Shown in pieces: positions 42,801 to 53,852 of a stretch of 64,000 nt of DNA. The stretch lies in contig OX424564.1 in the NCBI GenBank assembly GCA_949152475.1, positions 31,618,165 to 31,682,164 of the forward strand. The letters are read 5' to 3'. The DNA is from Terebella lapidaria (Eukaryota > Annelida > Polychaeta > Terebellida > Terebellidae). The translations under genes were made by a program, and so were the position numbers. The notes under the pieces are model-generated. The model did no database searches and was not told where the DNA came from. It saw nothing but the letters and a program-made list of their open reading frames with translations. Position 1 is the first letter of the stretch, and each line of letters begins with the position of its first letter.

Positions 42801-45800
42801 CATTCATTGACCATGAACAGACCTGACAATCGTTCCTTGACCATGATCAGGCCTGAGATGTCACTCATTGACCACTGATCAGGCCTGAGAGGTCATTCAT
42901 TGATGATAAACTGACCTGACAGACATCCAATGACCATTAACAGGCGTCAGATGTCACGCATTGACCACGATCATTCCTAAGAAGTCACTCACTGACCTTG
43001 ATCAGGCCTGAGAAGTCATTCATTGACCATGAACAGGCCTGAGAAGTCACTCATTGACCATGATCAGGCCTGAGAAGTCACTCATTGACCATGAACATGC
43101 CTCAGATGTCACTCACTGACAATGATCAGGCCTGAGAAGTCATTCATTGACCATGAACAGGCTTCAGATGTCACTCACTGACAATGATCAGGCCTGAGAA
43201 GTCATTCATTGACCATGATCAGGCCTGAAAGTCATTCATTGACCACGATCATGCTTGAGAAGTTATTCTTTGACTATGAACAGGCCTGAGAAGTCATTCT
43301 TTGACCATGATCAGGCCTCAGATGTCACTCACTGACAATGATCAGGCCTGAGAAGTCATTCATTGACCATGATCAGGCCTGAGAAGTCATTCATTGACCA
43401 TGAACAGACCTAACAGTCATTCATTGACGATAATCAGGCCTGAGAAGTCACTCATTAACCCTGATCAGGCCTGAGAAGTCATTCATTGACCATGAAAAAT
43501 CCTGAGAAGTCATTCATTGACCATCATCAGGCCTGAGAAGTCATTCATTGACCATGATGAGGCCGGAGAAGTCATTCATTGACCATGAACAGACCTGACA
43601 ATCGTTCCTTGACCATGACCAGGCCTGGGAAGTCATTCATTGACCATGATCAGGCCTGAGATGTCACTCACTGACCAGTGATCAGGCCTGAGAGGTCATT
43701 CATTGACGATAAACTGACCTGACAGACATTCAATGACCATTAACAGGCCTCAGATGTCACCCATTGACCACGATCAGGCCTGAGAAGTCACTCGCTGACC
43801 TTGATCAGGCCTGAGAAGTCATTCATTGACCATGAACAGGCCTGAGAAGTCACTCATTGACCATGATCAGGCCTGAGAAGTCACTCATTGACCATGAACA
43901 TGCCTCAGATGTCAATGAACAGGCCTCAGATGTCATTTACTGACAATGATCAGGCCTGAGAAGTCATTCATTGACCATGAACAGGCCTCAGAAGTCACTC
44001 ACTGACCATGGTCTTATCTGAGAAGTCACTCATTGACCATGAACAGGCTTCAGATGTCACTCACTGACCATGATCACGCCTGAGAAGTCACTCATTGACC
44101 ATGAACAGGCCTGAGAAGTCATTCATTGACGATGAACAAACCTGACAGTCATTCATTGACCATACTCAGGCCTGAGAAGTCATTCATTGACCTTGATTAG
44201 GCCTCAGATGTCACTCATTGACCATGATCAGGCCTGAGAAGTCACACATTGACCATGACCAGGCCTCAGAAATCACTCATTGACCATGATCACGCCTGGG
44301 AAGTCATTCATTGACCATGATCAGACCTGAGAAGTCATTCATTGACCATGATCAACCCTGAGAAGTCATTCATTGACCATGATCAGGTCTGACAAGTCAT
44401 TCATTGACCATGATCAACCCTGAGAAGTCATTCATTGACCATGATCAGGCCTGAGAAGTTATTCATTGACCATGATCAGGCCTGAGAAGTTATTCATTGA
44501 CCATGATCAGGCCTGAGAAGTTATTCATTGACCATGATCAGGTCTGAGAAGTCATTCTTTGACCATGATCAGGCCTGAGAAGTTATTCATTGACCATGAT
44601 CAGGCCTGAGAAGTTATTCATTGACCATGATCAGGTCTGAGAAGTTATTCATTGACCATGATCAGGTCTGAGAAGTCATTCTTTGACCATGATCAGGCCT
44701 GAGAAGTTATTCTTTGACCATGATCAGGTCTGAGAAGTCATTCTTTGACCATGATCAGGCCTGAGAAGTTATTCATTGACCATGATCAGGCCTGAGAAGT
44801 TATTCATTGACCATGATCAGGCCTGAGAAGTTATTCATCGACCATGATCCGGTCTGAGAAGTCATTCTTTGACCATGATCAGGCCTGAGAAATCATTCAT
44901 TGACCGTGACAAGGCTTGTGAAGTCATTCATTGACCATGGTCAGGCCTGAGATGTCATCCATTGACCACGATCAGGCCTGAGAAGTCATTCATTGACCAT
45001 GATCAGGCCTGAGAAGTCATTCTTTGACCATGATCAGGCCTGAGAAGTCATTCATTGGCCATGATCAGGCCTGAGAATTCATTCGTTGACCATGAACAAG
45101 CCTGAGAAGTCATTCATTGACAATGAACAGGCCTAACAATCATTCATTGACCATGAACAGGCCTGAGAAATCATTCATTGACCATGATCAGGCCTGGGAA
45201 GTCATTCATTGACCAAGAACAGGCGTGAGAATTCATTCATTGAGCATGATTAGGCCTGGGAAGTCATTCTTTGACCATGAACAGGCCTGAGAAGTCATTC
45301 ATTGACCATGATCAGGCCTGAGAAATCATTCATTGACCGTGACCAGGCTTGTGAAGTCATTCATTGACCATGATCAGACCTGAGAATTCATTAATTGACC
45401 ACGATCAGGTCTGAGAAGTCATTCATTGACCATGATCAGGTCTTGGAAGTCATTCATTGACCAAGAACAGGCCTGAGAAGTCATTCATTGACCATGAACA
45501 GGCCTGAGAAGTCATTCATTGACCATGAACAAGCCTGAGAAGTCATCCATTGACCATGACCAGGCCTGACAGTCATTCATTGACCGTGATCAGGCCTGAG
45601 AAGTCATTCCGTGACCATGGACAGGCCTGACAAGTAATTACTTGACCATGAACAGGCCTGCCAATCATTCATTGACCATGAACAGGCCTGAGAAGTCATT
45701 CATTGACCATGATCAGGCCTGGGAAATCATTCATTGACCATCATCAGACCTAAGAAACCATTCATTGACCATGATCAGGCCTGAGAAGGCATTCATTGAC

Positions 45801-48112
45801 CATGAACAAGCCTGAGAAGGCATTCATTGACCATGACCAGGCCTGACAGTCATTCATTGACCATGATCAGGCCTGAGAAATCATTCATTGACCATGATCA
45901 GGCCTGAGAAGTCATTCGTTGACCATGAACAGGCCTCACATGTCACTCATTGACCATGATCAGGCCAGAAAAGTCATTCGCTGACCTTGATCAGGTCTGA
46001 TAAGTCAGTGATTGACCATGAACATGCCTCAGATGTTACTCACTGACCATGACCACACTTAAAAAGTCATTCATTGACCATGATAAGGCCTGAGAAGTCA
46101 CTCATTGACCATGATACGGCCTGAGACGTCATTCATTGACCATGAACAGACCTGAGAAGTCATTCATTGGCCATGATCAGGCCTGACATGTCATTCGTTG
46201 ACCGTGATCAGGTCTGAGAAGTCATTCTTTGACCATGATCAGGCCTGAGAAGTCATTCGTTGACAAAGATCAGGCCTGAGAAGTCATTCGTTGACCATGA
46301 TCAGGCCTGAGAGGTTAATTATTGACCATAATCAGGCCTGAGAGGTCAATTATTGACCATAATCAGGCCTGAGAAGTCATTCCTTGACCATGGACAGGCC
46401 TGAGAAGTCATTCATTGACCAAGAACATTCCTGAGGTCATTCATTGACCATGATTAGGCCTGAGAAGTCATCCATTGACCATGAACAGGCCTGACGAGTC
46501 ATTCATTGACCATGATCAGGCCTGAGAAATCATTCATTGACCGTGACCAGGCTTGTGAAGTCATTCATTGACCATGATCAGTCCTGAGAAGTTATCCATT
46601 GACCACAATCAGGCCTGAGAAGTCATTCTTTGACCATCATCAGGCCTGAGAAGTCATTCATTGGCCATGATCAGGCCTGAGAAGTCATTCGTTGACTATG
46701 AATAAGCCTGAGAAGTCATTCATTGACCATGAACAGGCCTGACAATCATTCATTGACCATGATCAGGCCTGATAAATCATTCATTGACCGTGACCAGGCT
46801 TGTGAAGTAATTCATTGACCATGAACAGGCCTGACAATCATTCATTGACCATGAACAGGCCTGAGAAGTCATTCATTGACCATGATCTGGCCTGGGAAAT
46901 CATTCATTGCCCATCATCAGACCTAAGAAACCATTCATTGACCATGATCAGGCCTGAGAAGTCATTCATTGACCATGAACAAGCCTGAGAAGTCATTCAT
47001 TGAGCAAGACCAGGCCTGACAGTCATACATTGACCATGATCAGGCCTGAGAAATCATTCATTGACCATGATCAGGCATGAGAGGTCATTCACTGACCATG
47101 ATCAGGTCTGAGAAGTCATTCATTGACCATGAACATGCCTCAGATGTTACTCACTGACCATGACCAGGCCTGGAAAGTCATTCATTGACCATGAAACGAC
47201 CTGAGAAGTCATTCCTTGACCAAGATCAGGCCTGAGAAGTCATCCATTGACCATGAATAGACCTGAGAAGTCATTCATTGACCATGATCAGGCCTGAGAA
47301 GTCATTCATTGACTGTGAATAGGCTTGTGAAATCATTAATTGACCATGATCAGGCCTGACAGTCATACATTGACCATGATCAGGCCTGAGAAATCATTCA
47401 TTGACCATGATCAGGCATGAGAAGTCCTTTATTGACCATGAACAGGCCTCACATTTCACTTATTGACCATGATCAGGCTTGAGAAGTCATTCACTGACCA
47501 TGATCAGGTCTGAGAAGTCATTCATTGACCATGAACATGCCTCAGATGTTACTCACTGACCATGACCAGGCCTGGAAAGTCATTCATTGACCATGAAACG
47601 ACCTAAGAAGTCATTCATTGACCATGAACAGACCTGAGAAGTCATTCATTGACCATGATCAGGCCTGAGAAGTCATTCATTGACTGTGAATAGGCTTGTG
47701 AAATCATTAATTGACCATGATCAGGCCTGACAAGTCATACATTGACCATGATCAGGTCTGACAAGTCATACATTGACCATGATCAGACCTGAGAAGTCAT
47801 TTATTGAACACGAACAGACCAGAGAAGTCATTCATTGACCATGATATAGCCTGAGAAGTCATTCATTGACCGTGACCAAACTTGTGAAGTCATTCATTGA
47901 CCATGATCAGGCCTGAGAAGTCATTCATTGACCATGAACAGACCTGAGAAGTCACTCATTGACCATGATCAGGTCTGAGAAGTCATTCATTGACCATGAT
48001 AAGGCCTGAGAAGTCATTCGCTGACCAGGAACAGGCCTCAGAAGTCACTCACTGACCATGACCAGGCCTCAGAAGTCATTCACTCACCAGGAACAGGCCT
48101 CAGAAGTCCTGG
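39880..48112 (+). repeat. 8.2-kb minisatellite, 31-bp unit
   Basis: The consensus unit is 31 bp and contains TTGACCATGATCAGGCCTGA followed by GAAGTCATTCA. About 265 units fill the interval without interruption. The unit centre holds two overlapping palindromes, TGATCA and TCAGGCCTGA. Variant units (GAACAGG, CTCAGATGTCACTCAC, AAATCATTC, ACAATCGTTC) recur in the same order, which reveals higher-order duplications. Because 31 is not a multiple of three and the unit is stop-rich, no open frame crosses the array. Confidence 0.97.
40203..42140 (+). repeat. higher-order duplication inside the 31-bp minisatellite
   Basis: The series of variant units starting at 40,203 (TCATCCATTGACCATGATGA, then ACAGACCTGACAATCG, then CTAACAGACATTCAATGACC) is repeated from 41,131, an offset of 928 bp or about 30 units. 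Later in the block the offset grows to about 1,084 bp, meaning about five further units were added in the second copy. Confidence 0.85.
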
Positions 48113-48271
48113 CAGGTGGTCTGTTCATTTACATAGTAAGAGGTAAATTTTTTGGGATCAAGGAGAGCTGTCTCTCAAACCAGGGTGGTCTCTCACGACA
48201 GATTGTCTTTAACACAGGATCCACTGTATGTGCATAAACATGTACACGTATGCATTTTTTTCATGTTAGAT

Positions 48272-48690
48272 GGAGAACCAGATGCTGATGAGGGCTTTGA
48301 GAACATGACTCTCCCAGGCATCTCAGATGTTAGTGTGGACTCAACTGAACAAGTAGCTCCTCCTCAAAGACCGGCCAGGATCACCCAGAAGTCTCTGCTC
48401 AGCCAGAAAGTCGGTGTAAGTCCAGATGTTTTTTACACATTCATGATTATACCCAGCAATATTTGTAATGAAGGCAATAACTATCTGGTTTCATCATTGT
48501 ACATTTCAGGATACATGTACATGTACTGTGGATTCTCATGTCATTGCGAGATGGAACCATGTCTCTAGGCTAGCTGATTCTCTTGCAGCCAGAAGGCCCG
48601 TCTATTCTGAATTCAGCAAGTTGAGGAGATCACGCGGCCTCATGACCAGCTGCTGGATTTCACAAATGTCACACACAGAACTCGAATGAG
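48272..48690 (+). pseudogene. exon-like remnant of an unidentified gene, part 1
   Basis: After an acceptor (TTTTTTTTCATGTTAG) the frame reads DGEPDADEGFENMTLPGISD and ITQKSLLSQKVG up to a GTAAGT donor at about 48,416-48,421. A second acceptor (GTACATTTCAG, ending 48,510) opens a frame in matching phase: DTCTCTVDSHVIARWNHVSR, LADSLAARRPVYSEF, to a stop at 48,687-48,689. The matching phases and good signals argue for true exons. The early stop and lack of a recognised domain argue for a decayed gene. It lies directly downstream of the minisatellite, which could sit in its intron. Confidence 0.4.
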
Positions 48691-48879
48691 TGAATGGTTT
48701 TCAGCAAGTAGCCACATGACCGCTTCAAGGCAAAACTGGCTCACAACAGTGTTCCCTCCAGTGCTGAAATCACCCAGAGGTACATCGCATTGTTCAGGGT
48801 TCTTCCATGCTTGCTTACTATCCAAAGTATTCATGATATACATGCGACATTATTTATTTGCATAACAAAAATGACCTAT

Positions 48880-49230
48880 GGTTCTCCACCACAGCCACCC
48901 AGCATGTCTGCACCCCAAGGAGTCCAGCCTTCCTGTGTGTTCATGTTCCAGAAGGACCGCTCATCGCCAGTGTCAGTTGTTGTGTATGAGGGCCAATCAG
49001 CACAAGACCTATGTGTGCTGACAGCAGCAGCCACCTCTGACTAGCCGCTTAGCAGGTCGATGGCGGAAAGCAGCACATGCCGCAAGTGTGGGCAGGCCAG
49101 GACCAAAGAGACCGGACTCACCTAGCCAGTTCCGGACTCACCTAGCCAGTTATCACTAGTATCATCCCAGTGCTGGTGTCGCCTTCGAGGAGGACAGCAT
49201 CAAGAACAAAAAGAAATGAACTTGTCATGT
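48880..49230 (+). pseudogene. exon-like remnant of an unidentified gene, part 2
   Basis: A frame at 48,883-49,044 (PPQPPSMSAPQGVQPSCVFM, VVVYEGQSAQDLCVL) ends in TGA. Further on in the same frame is STCRKCGQARTKETG, a C-x2-C zinc-ribbon-like start that I associate with C-terminal modules of uncharacterised mollusc proteins, followed by a stop. GGACTCACCTAGCCAGTT is present twice in tandem at 49,115-49,150. Similarity is from memory and the family is not named. Confidence 0.35.
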
Positions 49231-50999
49231 ATATGTAAATTTCATAGTTTACTTAATGACTTAATTTGTATATTGAATGCACTTTTCTGTGTCCAATGTG
49301 TACGTGTATTTTGCAGGATTGCTGTGATCATTGAATGATTGTTAGGGACTATCCGGATGCTCAGTAACTGTATATTGTATGTATGAATTTAATATTCGTT
49401 CCCCAGCTACATGTATACCCGCTCATCAGGGTTGATTTTCATCATTTGCATGCCAAGTATTTTCGAGACTATTGAGTCTTTATGTTGACATAAACTTTTG
49501 TAATGAAAGTATTAATCCAAAGTGATTGTATAATTTTATCTTTGGTTTACATGAACTTAAAATGCAATCATTGTGCTATAAGGTACAGACTAATTGTACT
49601 ATCATTAACTTCATCAGTAGCTTCTTTCAACAAAAACAAGTGATACTGGCATTGGCAGTGTTACGTTTATGCCTGGAAAACATACCTACAAAGGGACAGT
49701 AAATTTCATAAGTATGTTGAGCAAGGTTTCATTTTCGGCATAGTGAAATTTCTGAGAATTGAAATATGGTATGTCTTACATGGCCTATTTGTGTGTGAAA
49801 TGTTTTTGATTATTCCTGTGTAAAACTGGTATAATTTCAGCACAATTAACATTCTCGCTAAAATGGGTACCAGACAACTTATAATAATTTGCACATGTAC
49901 ATGTAAAATACATGATTTATGTTTTGAAACTGTACCTCTGATATAGGATTCACATGCTCTGTGAGTGATTTGGCTGATAGATTTCAATTAACATGGAAAA
50001 CGATATTCATATTCGTACAATACATTACCAAGTGATATTCAATTTTGGGTACCTGGTATAAATATAGTTGTCTTGTACTTGTAATGTAATAGATTTGTTA
50101 TCCACATTGAGTTTTGTGTGACAAATTTTGCGCCGATGAATGAACAAAACAACAAAAGTTTTGTGACTATGGTAGTTATGGGACTACCATAGTTATGGGA
50201 CATTTGTGTATTTTGTTCCTAATGTAATAGATGTAGTATCACCACCATAGCTCACAAACAAAATTGTTTAGTATATCAGTAACTGAATTAATGGTCAACA
50301 CATTAGGTCACAGGGTGAACTGTATATGTACATCTAACCATGTTCAATATCAAAGTGAATCATGAAGAACAGATAATAGAATAGTGTAATGGATTCAATA
50401 CCTGTATTTTTGTGCTGACAGGTGTCAAGGGTGACGTTTACAACAATGTTGATTGTTAATTTGAGATGCACGCATGAATCCAATTTTGGAAAGAGTGAGC
50501 CACTTATTCAACCAGGGTATGAAATGTGTTACATGTATAAAAAAGAATATGATTCATTCTCAGTGACACAATACAATTGTTGCTATCTAGCAACATTTGT
50601 TATTTGGGAAAATTTTATCGCAGGCAGTACATGTATGGATATATCAAAATTGATTGTTATGAGAATAAATATCATCATTTACTCATTTACTCACAGTCAT
50701 TTTACTATTATCCCTTATTACTGAACTTGTTTTAACATTACAGTTGAATTCTTAAGGTCTGATCATGACTATCGATTAAAATTATCTCTAATGTAAATGC
50801 AGCGGTGCTGTATAGAAGATTCACAACATCGGGTGCAACGTAATTAGAAACAAATAATAGTAATAAATCTCAGGAGTTTTCTACCATAGCTCTTATAATT
50901 TTACTGTGAGTATATGCAGTCAAATGACTGCAGTCAAGTAATAGGCGTTACATACAGGAAACTCACTTCACGATTTCACACACAGGGATCTCACTACAC
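49231..50999. other. no gene recognised (possible 3' untranslated or intergenic DNA)
   Basis: AT-rich, with many short frames and no domain. GGGACTACCATAGTTATGGG at 50,187 contains a small direct repeat. Nothing else of note. Confidence 0.45.
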
Positions 51000-51910
51000 A
51001 ATGAAGAAGGGGGCATTAACATGAGAGATCGATTGGGATACGTATAGAAGAGGGAAATACACAAAGGTATGCACGTAGAAGGCGTGAACACCCAGAAACG
51101 AGTCCGGTACACGTTAGATAGGGCCGTAACAAAGAGACAGATTGGATACATGTAAAGAGTTGAAATGAACACGAAGAGATGTGTTGGGATCATTTAGGGG
51201 TGGGCATGGACACGAAAAACAGGTTGGATGCACGCAAGAGCAGACATGGACACAAAGAGACAGGTCAGGTACATGTAGGAGCGGGCATGGACACCAAGAA
51301 ACAGGTCAGAGGCACGTAGTAGCGGGCATCTTCCGGGCATGGACACGAAGTGACAGGTTGGATACACGCAAGAGCAGACATGGACACAAAGAGACAGGTC
51401 AGGTACATGTAGGAGCGGGCATGGACACCAAGAAACAGGTCAGAGGCACGTAGTAGCGGGCATCTTCCGGGCATGGACATGAAGTGACAGGTTGGATACA
51501 CGCAAGAGCAGACATGGACACAAAGAGACAGGTCAGGTACATGTAGGAGCGGGCATGGATACGAAAAGACAGGTCGAGTGCATGTTGTAGCGGGGAGGAA
51601 CATGAAGGGACAGGTCGGATACATGTTGTAGAGGGAAGGAACACGGAAGGACAGGTCAGATGCATGTTGTAGAGGGCAGGAACATGGAGGGACAGGTCGG
51701 AAACATGTTGTAGAGGGCAGGAACACGGAGAGACAGGACGGGTAGATGTTAGAGAGGGCAGGAGCACGGAGAGACAGGTCTGGCACATGTGAGAGAAGGC
51801 AGGGTTGGATACATGTAGGGGAGGGCAGGATCATATGGGGGCAGGTCGGGTTCTTGTTAGAGAGGGCAGGGATACAGCGTAACATATTGGGTACATGTAG
51901 TAGAGGGCAT
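51000..51910 (+). repeat. 42-bp minisatellite with 134-bp higher-order unit
   Basis: Units of the type GACAGGTCGGATACATGTTG with GGAACACGG, 42 bp long, run with decay at the left. Between 51,287 and 51,540 a compound unit repeats with a 134-bp period (ATGGACACCAAGAAACAGGT at 51,287 and 51,421). A 206-codon minus-strand frame (51,265-51,885), rich in Cys, Pro and Leu, arises because 42 is divisible by three. Two frames are open at once, so I regard it as non-coding. Confidence 0.85.
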
Positions 51911-51992
51911 ATATGTCTGTGACAATTGTCAGGAAATTGTCATAGCAAGATGCAATTATTGCGGCCATCAGAAGAGCATAAAAGCTTGCTGA

Positions 51993-52344
51993 ATGAAAAT
52001 CCATCACACCCGCTTTACGTCCGCCCCGAAACATGAGGTATGTAAGCCTATGTTAAATATTCTATTTTATGTGTTGAACTTATATTGCACTCATGTACTG
52101 CATATTACTGTATTTTCTCGAGATTGAGATAATATGTCATTCTATCTTGTAATGTAATTTTGTCATGTATCTTCAGGCTGCGCAGGCGACCGCGGTCAAC
52201 CATGCAGACATCCGGCCTAACGCTGTACCCGTGAAACGTCCTCGCGAGTCTGATGCAGGCACCGAACCAGCCGCAAAAGTTGTCATCGTTCTTCATGATA
52301 ACATGTGCATGTATCAGAGTTTGCCTACTTCTATCAGTCGTTAG
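51993..52344 (+). CDS. possible two-exon small gene, 70 codons
   Basis: Exon 1 (51,993-52,037) starts ATG immediately after an in-frame stop: MKIHHTRFTSAPKHE, ending at GAG/GTATGTAAG, a strong donor. The 139-bp intron ends CTTCAG at 52,176. Exon 2 (52,177-52,344) continues in phase: AAQATAVNHADIRPNAVPVK, RPRESDAGTEPAAKVV and a TAG stop at 52,342-52,344. KRPRESD looks like a nuclear-localisation cluster. AATAAA follows 30 bases after the stop. The exon 2 GC content (CGCAGGCGACCGCGG) stands out from the AT-rich surroundings. The start codon context is weak. It could instead be the last exon of a longer gene. No family recognised. Confidence 0.4.
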
Positions 52345-52373
52345 CCATTGCTAATCATGAATGCTATTTCGCC

Positions 52374-52379
52374 AATAAA
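52374..52379 (+). terminator. polyadenylation signal AATAAA
   Basis: A perfect AATAAA lies 30 bp after the TAG of the possible small gene, the usual position for a short 3' untranslated region. Confidence 0.5.
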
Positions 52380-52417
52380 GAAATTTATATGCAGAGTATG
52401 GAGTTTGTTTAAGCTCC

Positions 52418-52535
52418 GAAATTTCTTCCAGTTCTTCCGGAAGAAAGTCTTGCATTGCCCTGGAAGAAATAGGTTTCTTCCAGAAGAAAGTCTTCCATTG
52501 TCCTGGAAGAAATAGGTTGCTTCTGGAAGAAACCC
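52418..52535. repeat. palindromic TTCTTCC-GGAAGAA repeats
   Basis: TTCTTCCGGAAGAA (52,432-52,445) and TTTCTTCCAGAAGAAA (52,474-52,489) are perfect or near-perfect palindromes, and a third, TTCTGGAAGAA, follows. CTGGAAGAAATAGGTT recurs with a period of about 43 bp. Confidence 0.7.
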
Positions 52536-52671
52536 AACCATGTCAGGAATAAGCCATGGATAGTCAATGAATGTTTAAGGTTATAAGACATAACATCATG
52601 TAGTAGTTTCTAAGAATAAGACAATAGTGGCCTTGTCATGTATCGTCAAATGCTGCACTGAATCCATGTTT
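52536..52671. other. unassigned stretch
   Basis: No feature recognised. Confidence 0.4.
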
Positions 52672-53365
52672 GGTCACATTAAGTCAAAACCATTAAATCA
52701 AAAGTATTAAGTCAAAACTTCACCATATGTTTTCGTATATTTTATTTTTTTGATGCGTGCACTTGCATATGCACAGTGACGTCTAAATATGCGACTAAAA
52801 GTAATTATCTATCAACAGCAGTTGCAAAAGATGTTTATGGATTATATATATGACAGATTTTTACTTAATGTCATAGTTTTGACTTAATACCCCGATTTTG
52901 ACCTAATGTCGTTTATATAGTTATATATATCTAAATATATTGCTGTTAAATAGATTTATAGACTTGTTGCTTTTTATATACAATAGCAATGAGTTTTGGA
53001 TAATTTTAAATGTTGTGAACTCGATAGCAGTTAAATTCACAGCAGTAGGAAAAATATATGGTCTACCGGGCATTAGGTCGAAATTTTGACTTAATCCTTT
53101 TTATATAGTAGAGTAATTGGACATTAGGTCGAAAGTATTAAGTCAAAAGTATTAAGTCAAAACCTCACCGTATATTTTCGTATATTCTATTGTTTTAATG
53201 CGTTCACTTGCAAATGCACAGTGACGTCTAAATATGCTACTAAAAGTAATTATCTATCAACAGCAGTTGCAAAAGATGTGTATGGATATTATATATGACA
53301 AGTTTTGACTTAATGTCATAGTTTTGACTTAATACCCGGGTTTTGACCTAATGTCGTTTATATAG
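52672..53365 (+). repeat. 445-bp-spaced duplication rich in ATTAAGTCAAAA/GACCTAATG motifs
   Basis: 52,700-52,930 and 53,145-53,365 match (TTTTCGTATATT, GCACAGTGACGTCTAAATAT, TATCTATCAACAGCAGTTGC), offset 445 bp. Each begins with forward ATTAAGTCAAAA and ends with the inverted TTTTGACTTAAT and TTTGACCTAATGTCG, so each unit is itself a loose inverted repeat. Confidence 0.75.

Positions 53366-53400
<35 letters not shown>
53366..53400 (+). repeat. (TA)n microsatellite
   Basis: A run of about 15 TA units directly follows the duplicated unit. The first unit has only a few TAs at the same place (52,920). Confidence 0.9.
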
Positions 53401-53402
<2 letters not shown>

Positions 53403-53536
53403 TAATCCGTCTGTCAACTCGCAATATTCTTGGTGTGCATATCCATCACACTCATCACTGGCACTTATGTAAGCAAAAGTTGATCAACCACGTAACAAAT
53501 ATAAGATTACAATGACATGAACAAATAACTTGGAAT
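53401..53536 (-). repeat. flank shared with 1,417-1,545
   Basis: See the entry at 1,417. GCACTTATGTAAGCAAAA and GTCTGTCAACTC-type text are the complement of that segment, and it abuts the 3' end of the outer hairpin-ended element. Confidence 0.65.
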
Positions 53537-53852
53537 TTAGCCCCGAGGGCTAAAAATGGTTACCGGGGAAATGTATTTGATTATTAAATTCTTTGCTGGT
53601 CAATTTCAGGGGCACTAAAGATTCAATTTATGCGACTACGTATATACTCATGATTCAAACCTACATTCCGTACAAGCTAAGCATATGCCTACATGCCCCC
53701 CAACAGTTGCCACTCAATGTCACTTCGAGTAATGCTTCAGCACAAGGTCTGAGATATGTATTCTATATACCAATAACACAAAAGCTCTGTCTACAGCTTG
53801 TACTAATTCTTCCAGAAAGAGTCCAAAAAGTGTTTGAATGTAACAAAAAAAA

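Noticed and set aside
39880..48112. CRISPR-like array
   Set aside because: There are no unique spacers. The whole 31-bp unit repeats head to tail, in a eukaryotic setting.
51265..51885. 206-codon minus-strand frame rich in Cys, Pro and Leu
   Set aside because: It lies in a 42-bp minisatellite whose unit is divisible by three, and a second frame is open over the same DNA. There is no start context, signal peptide or domain.
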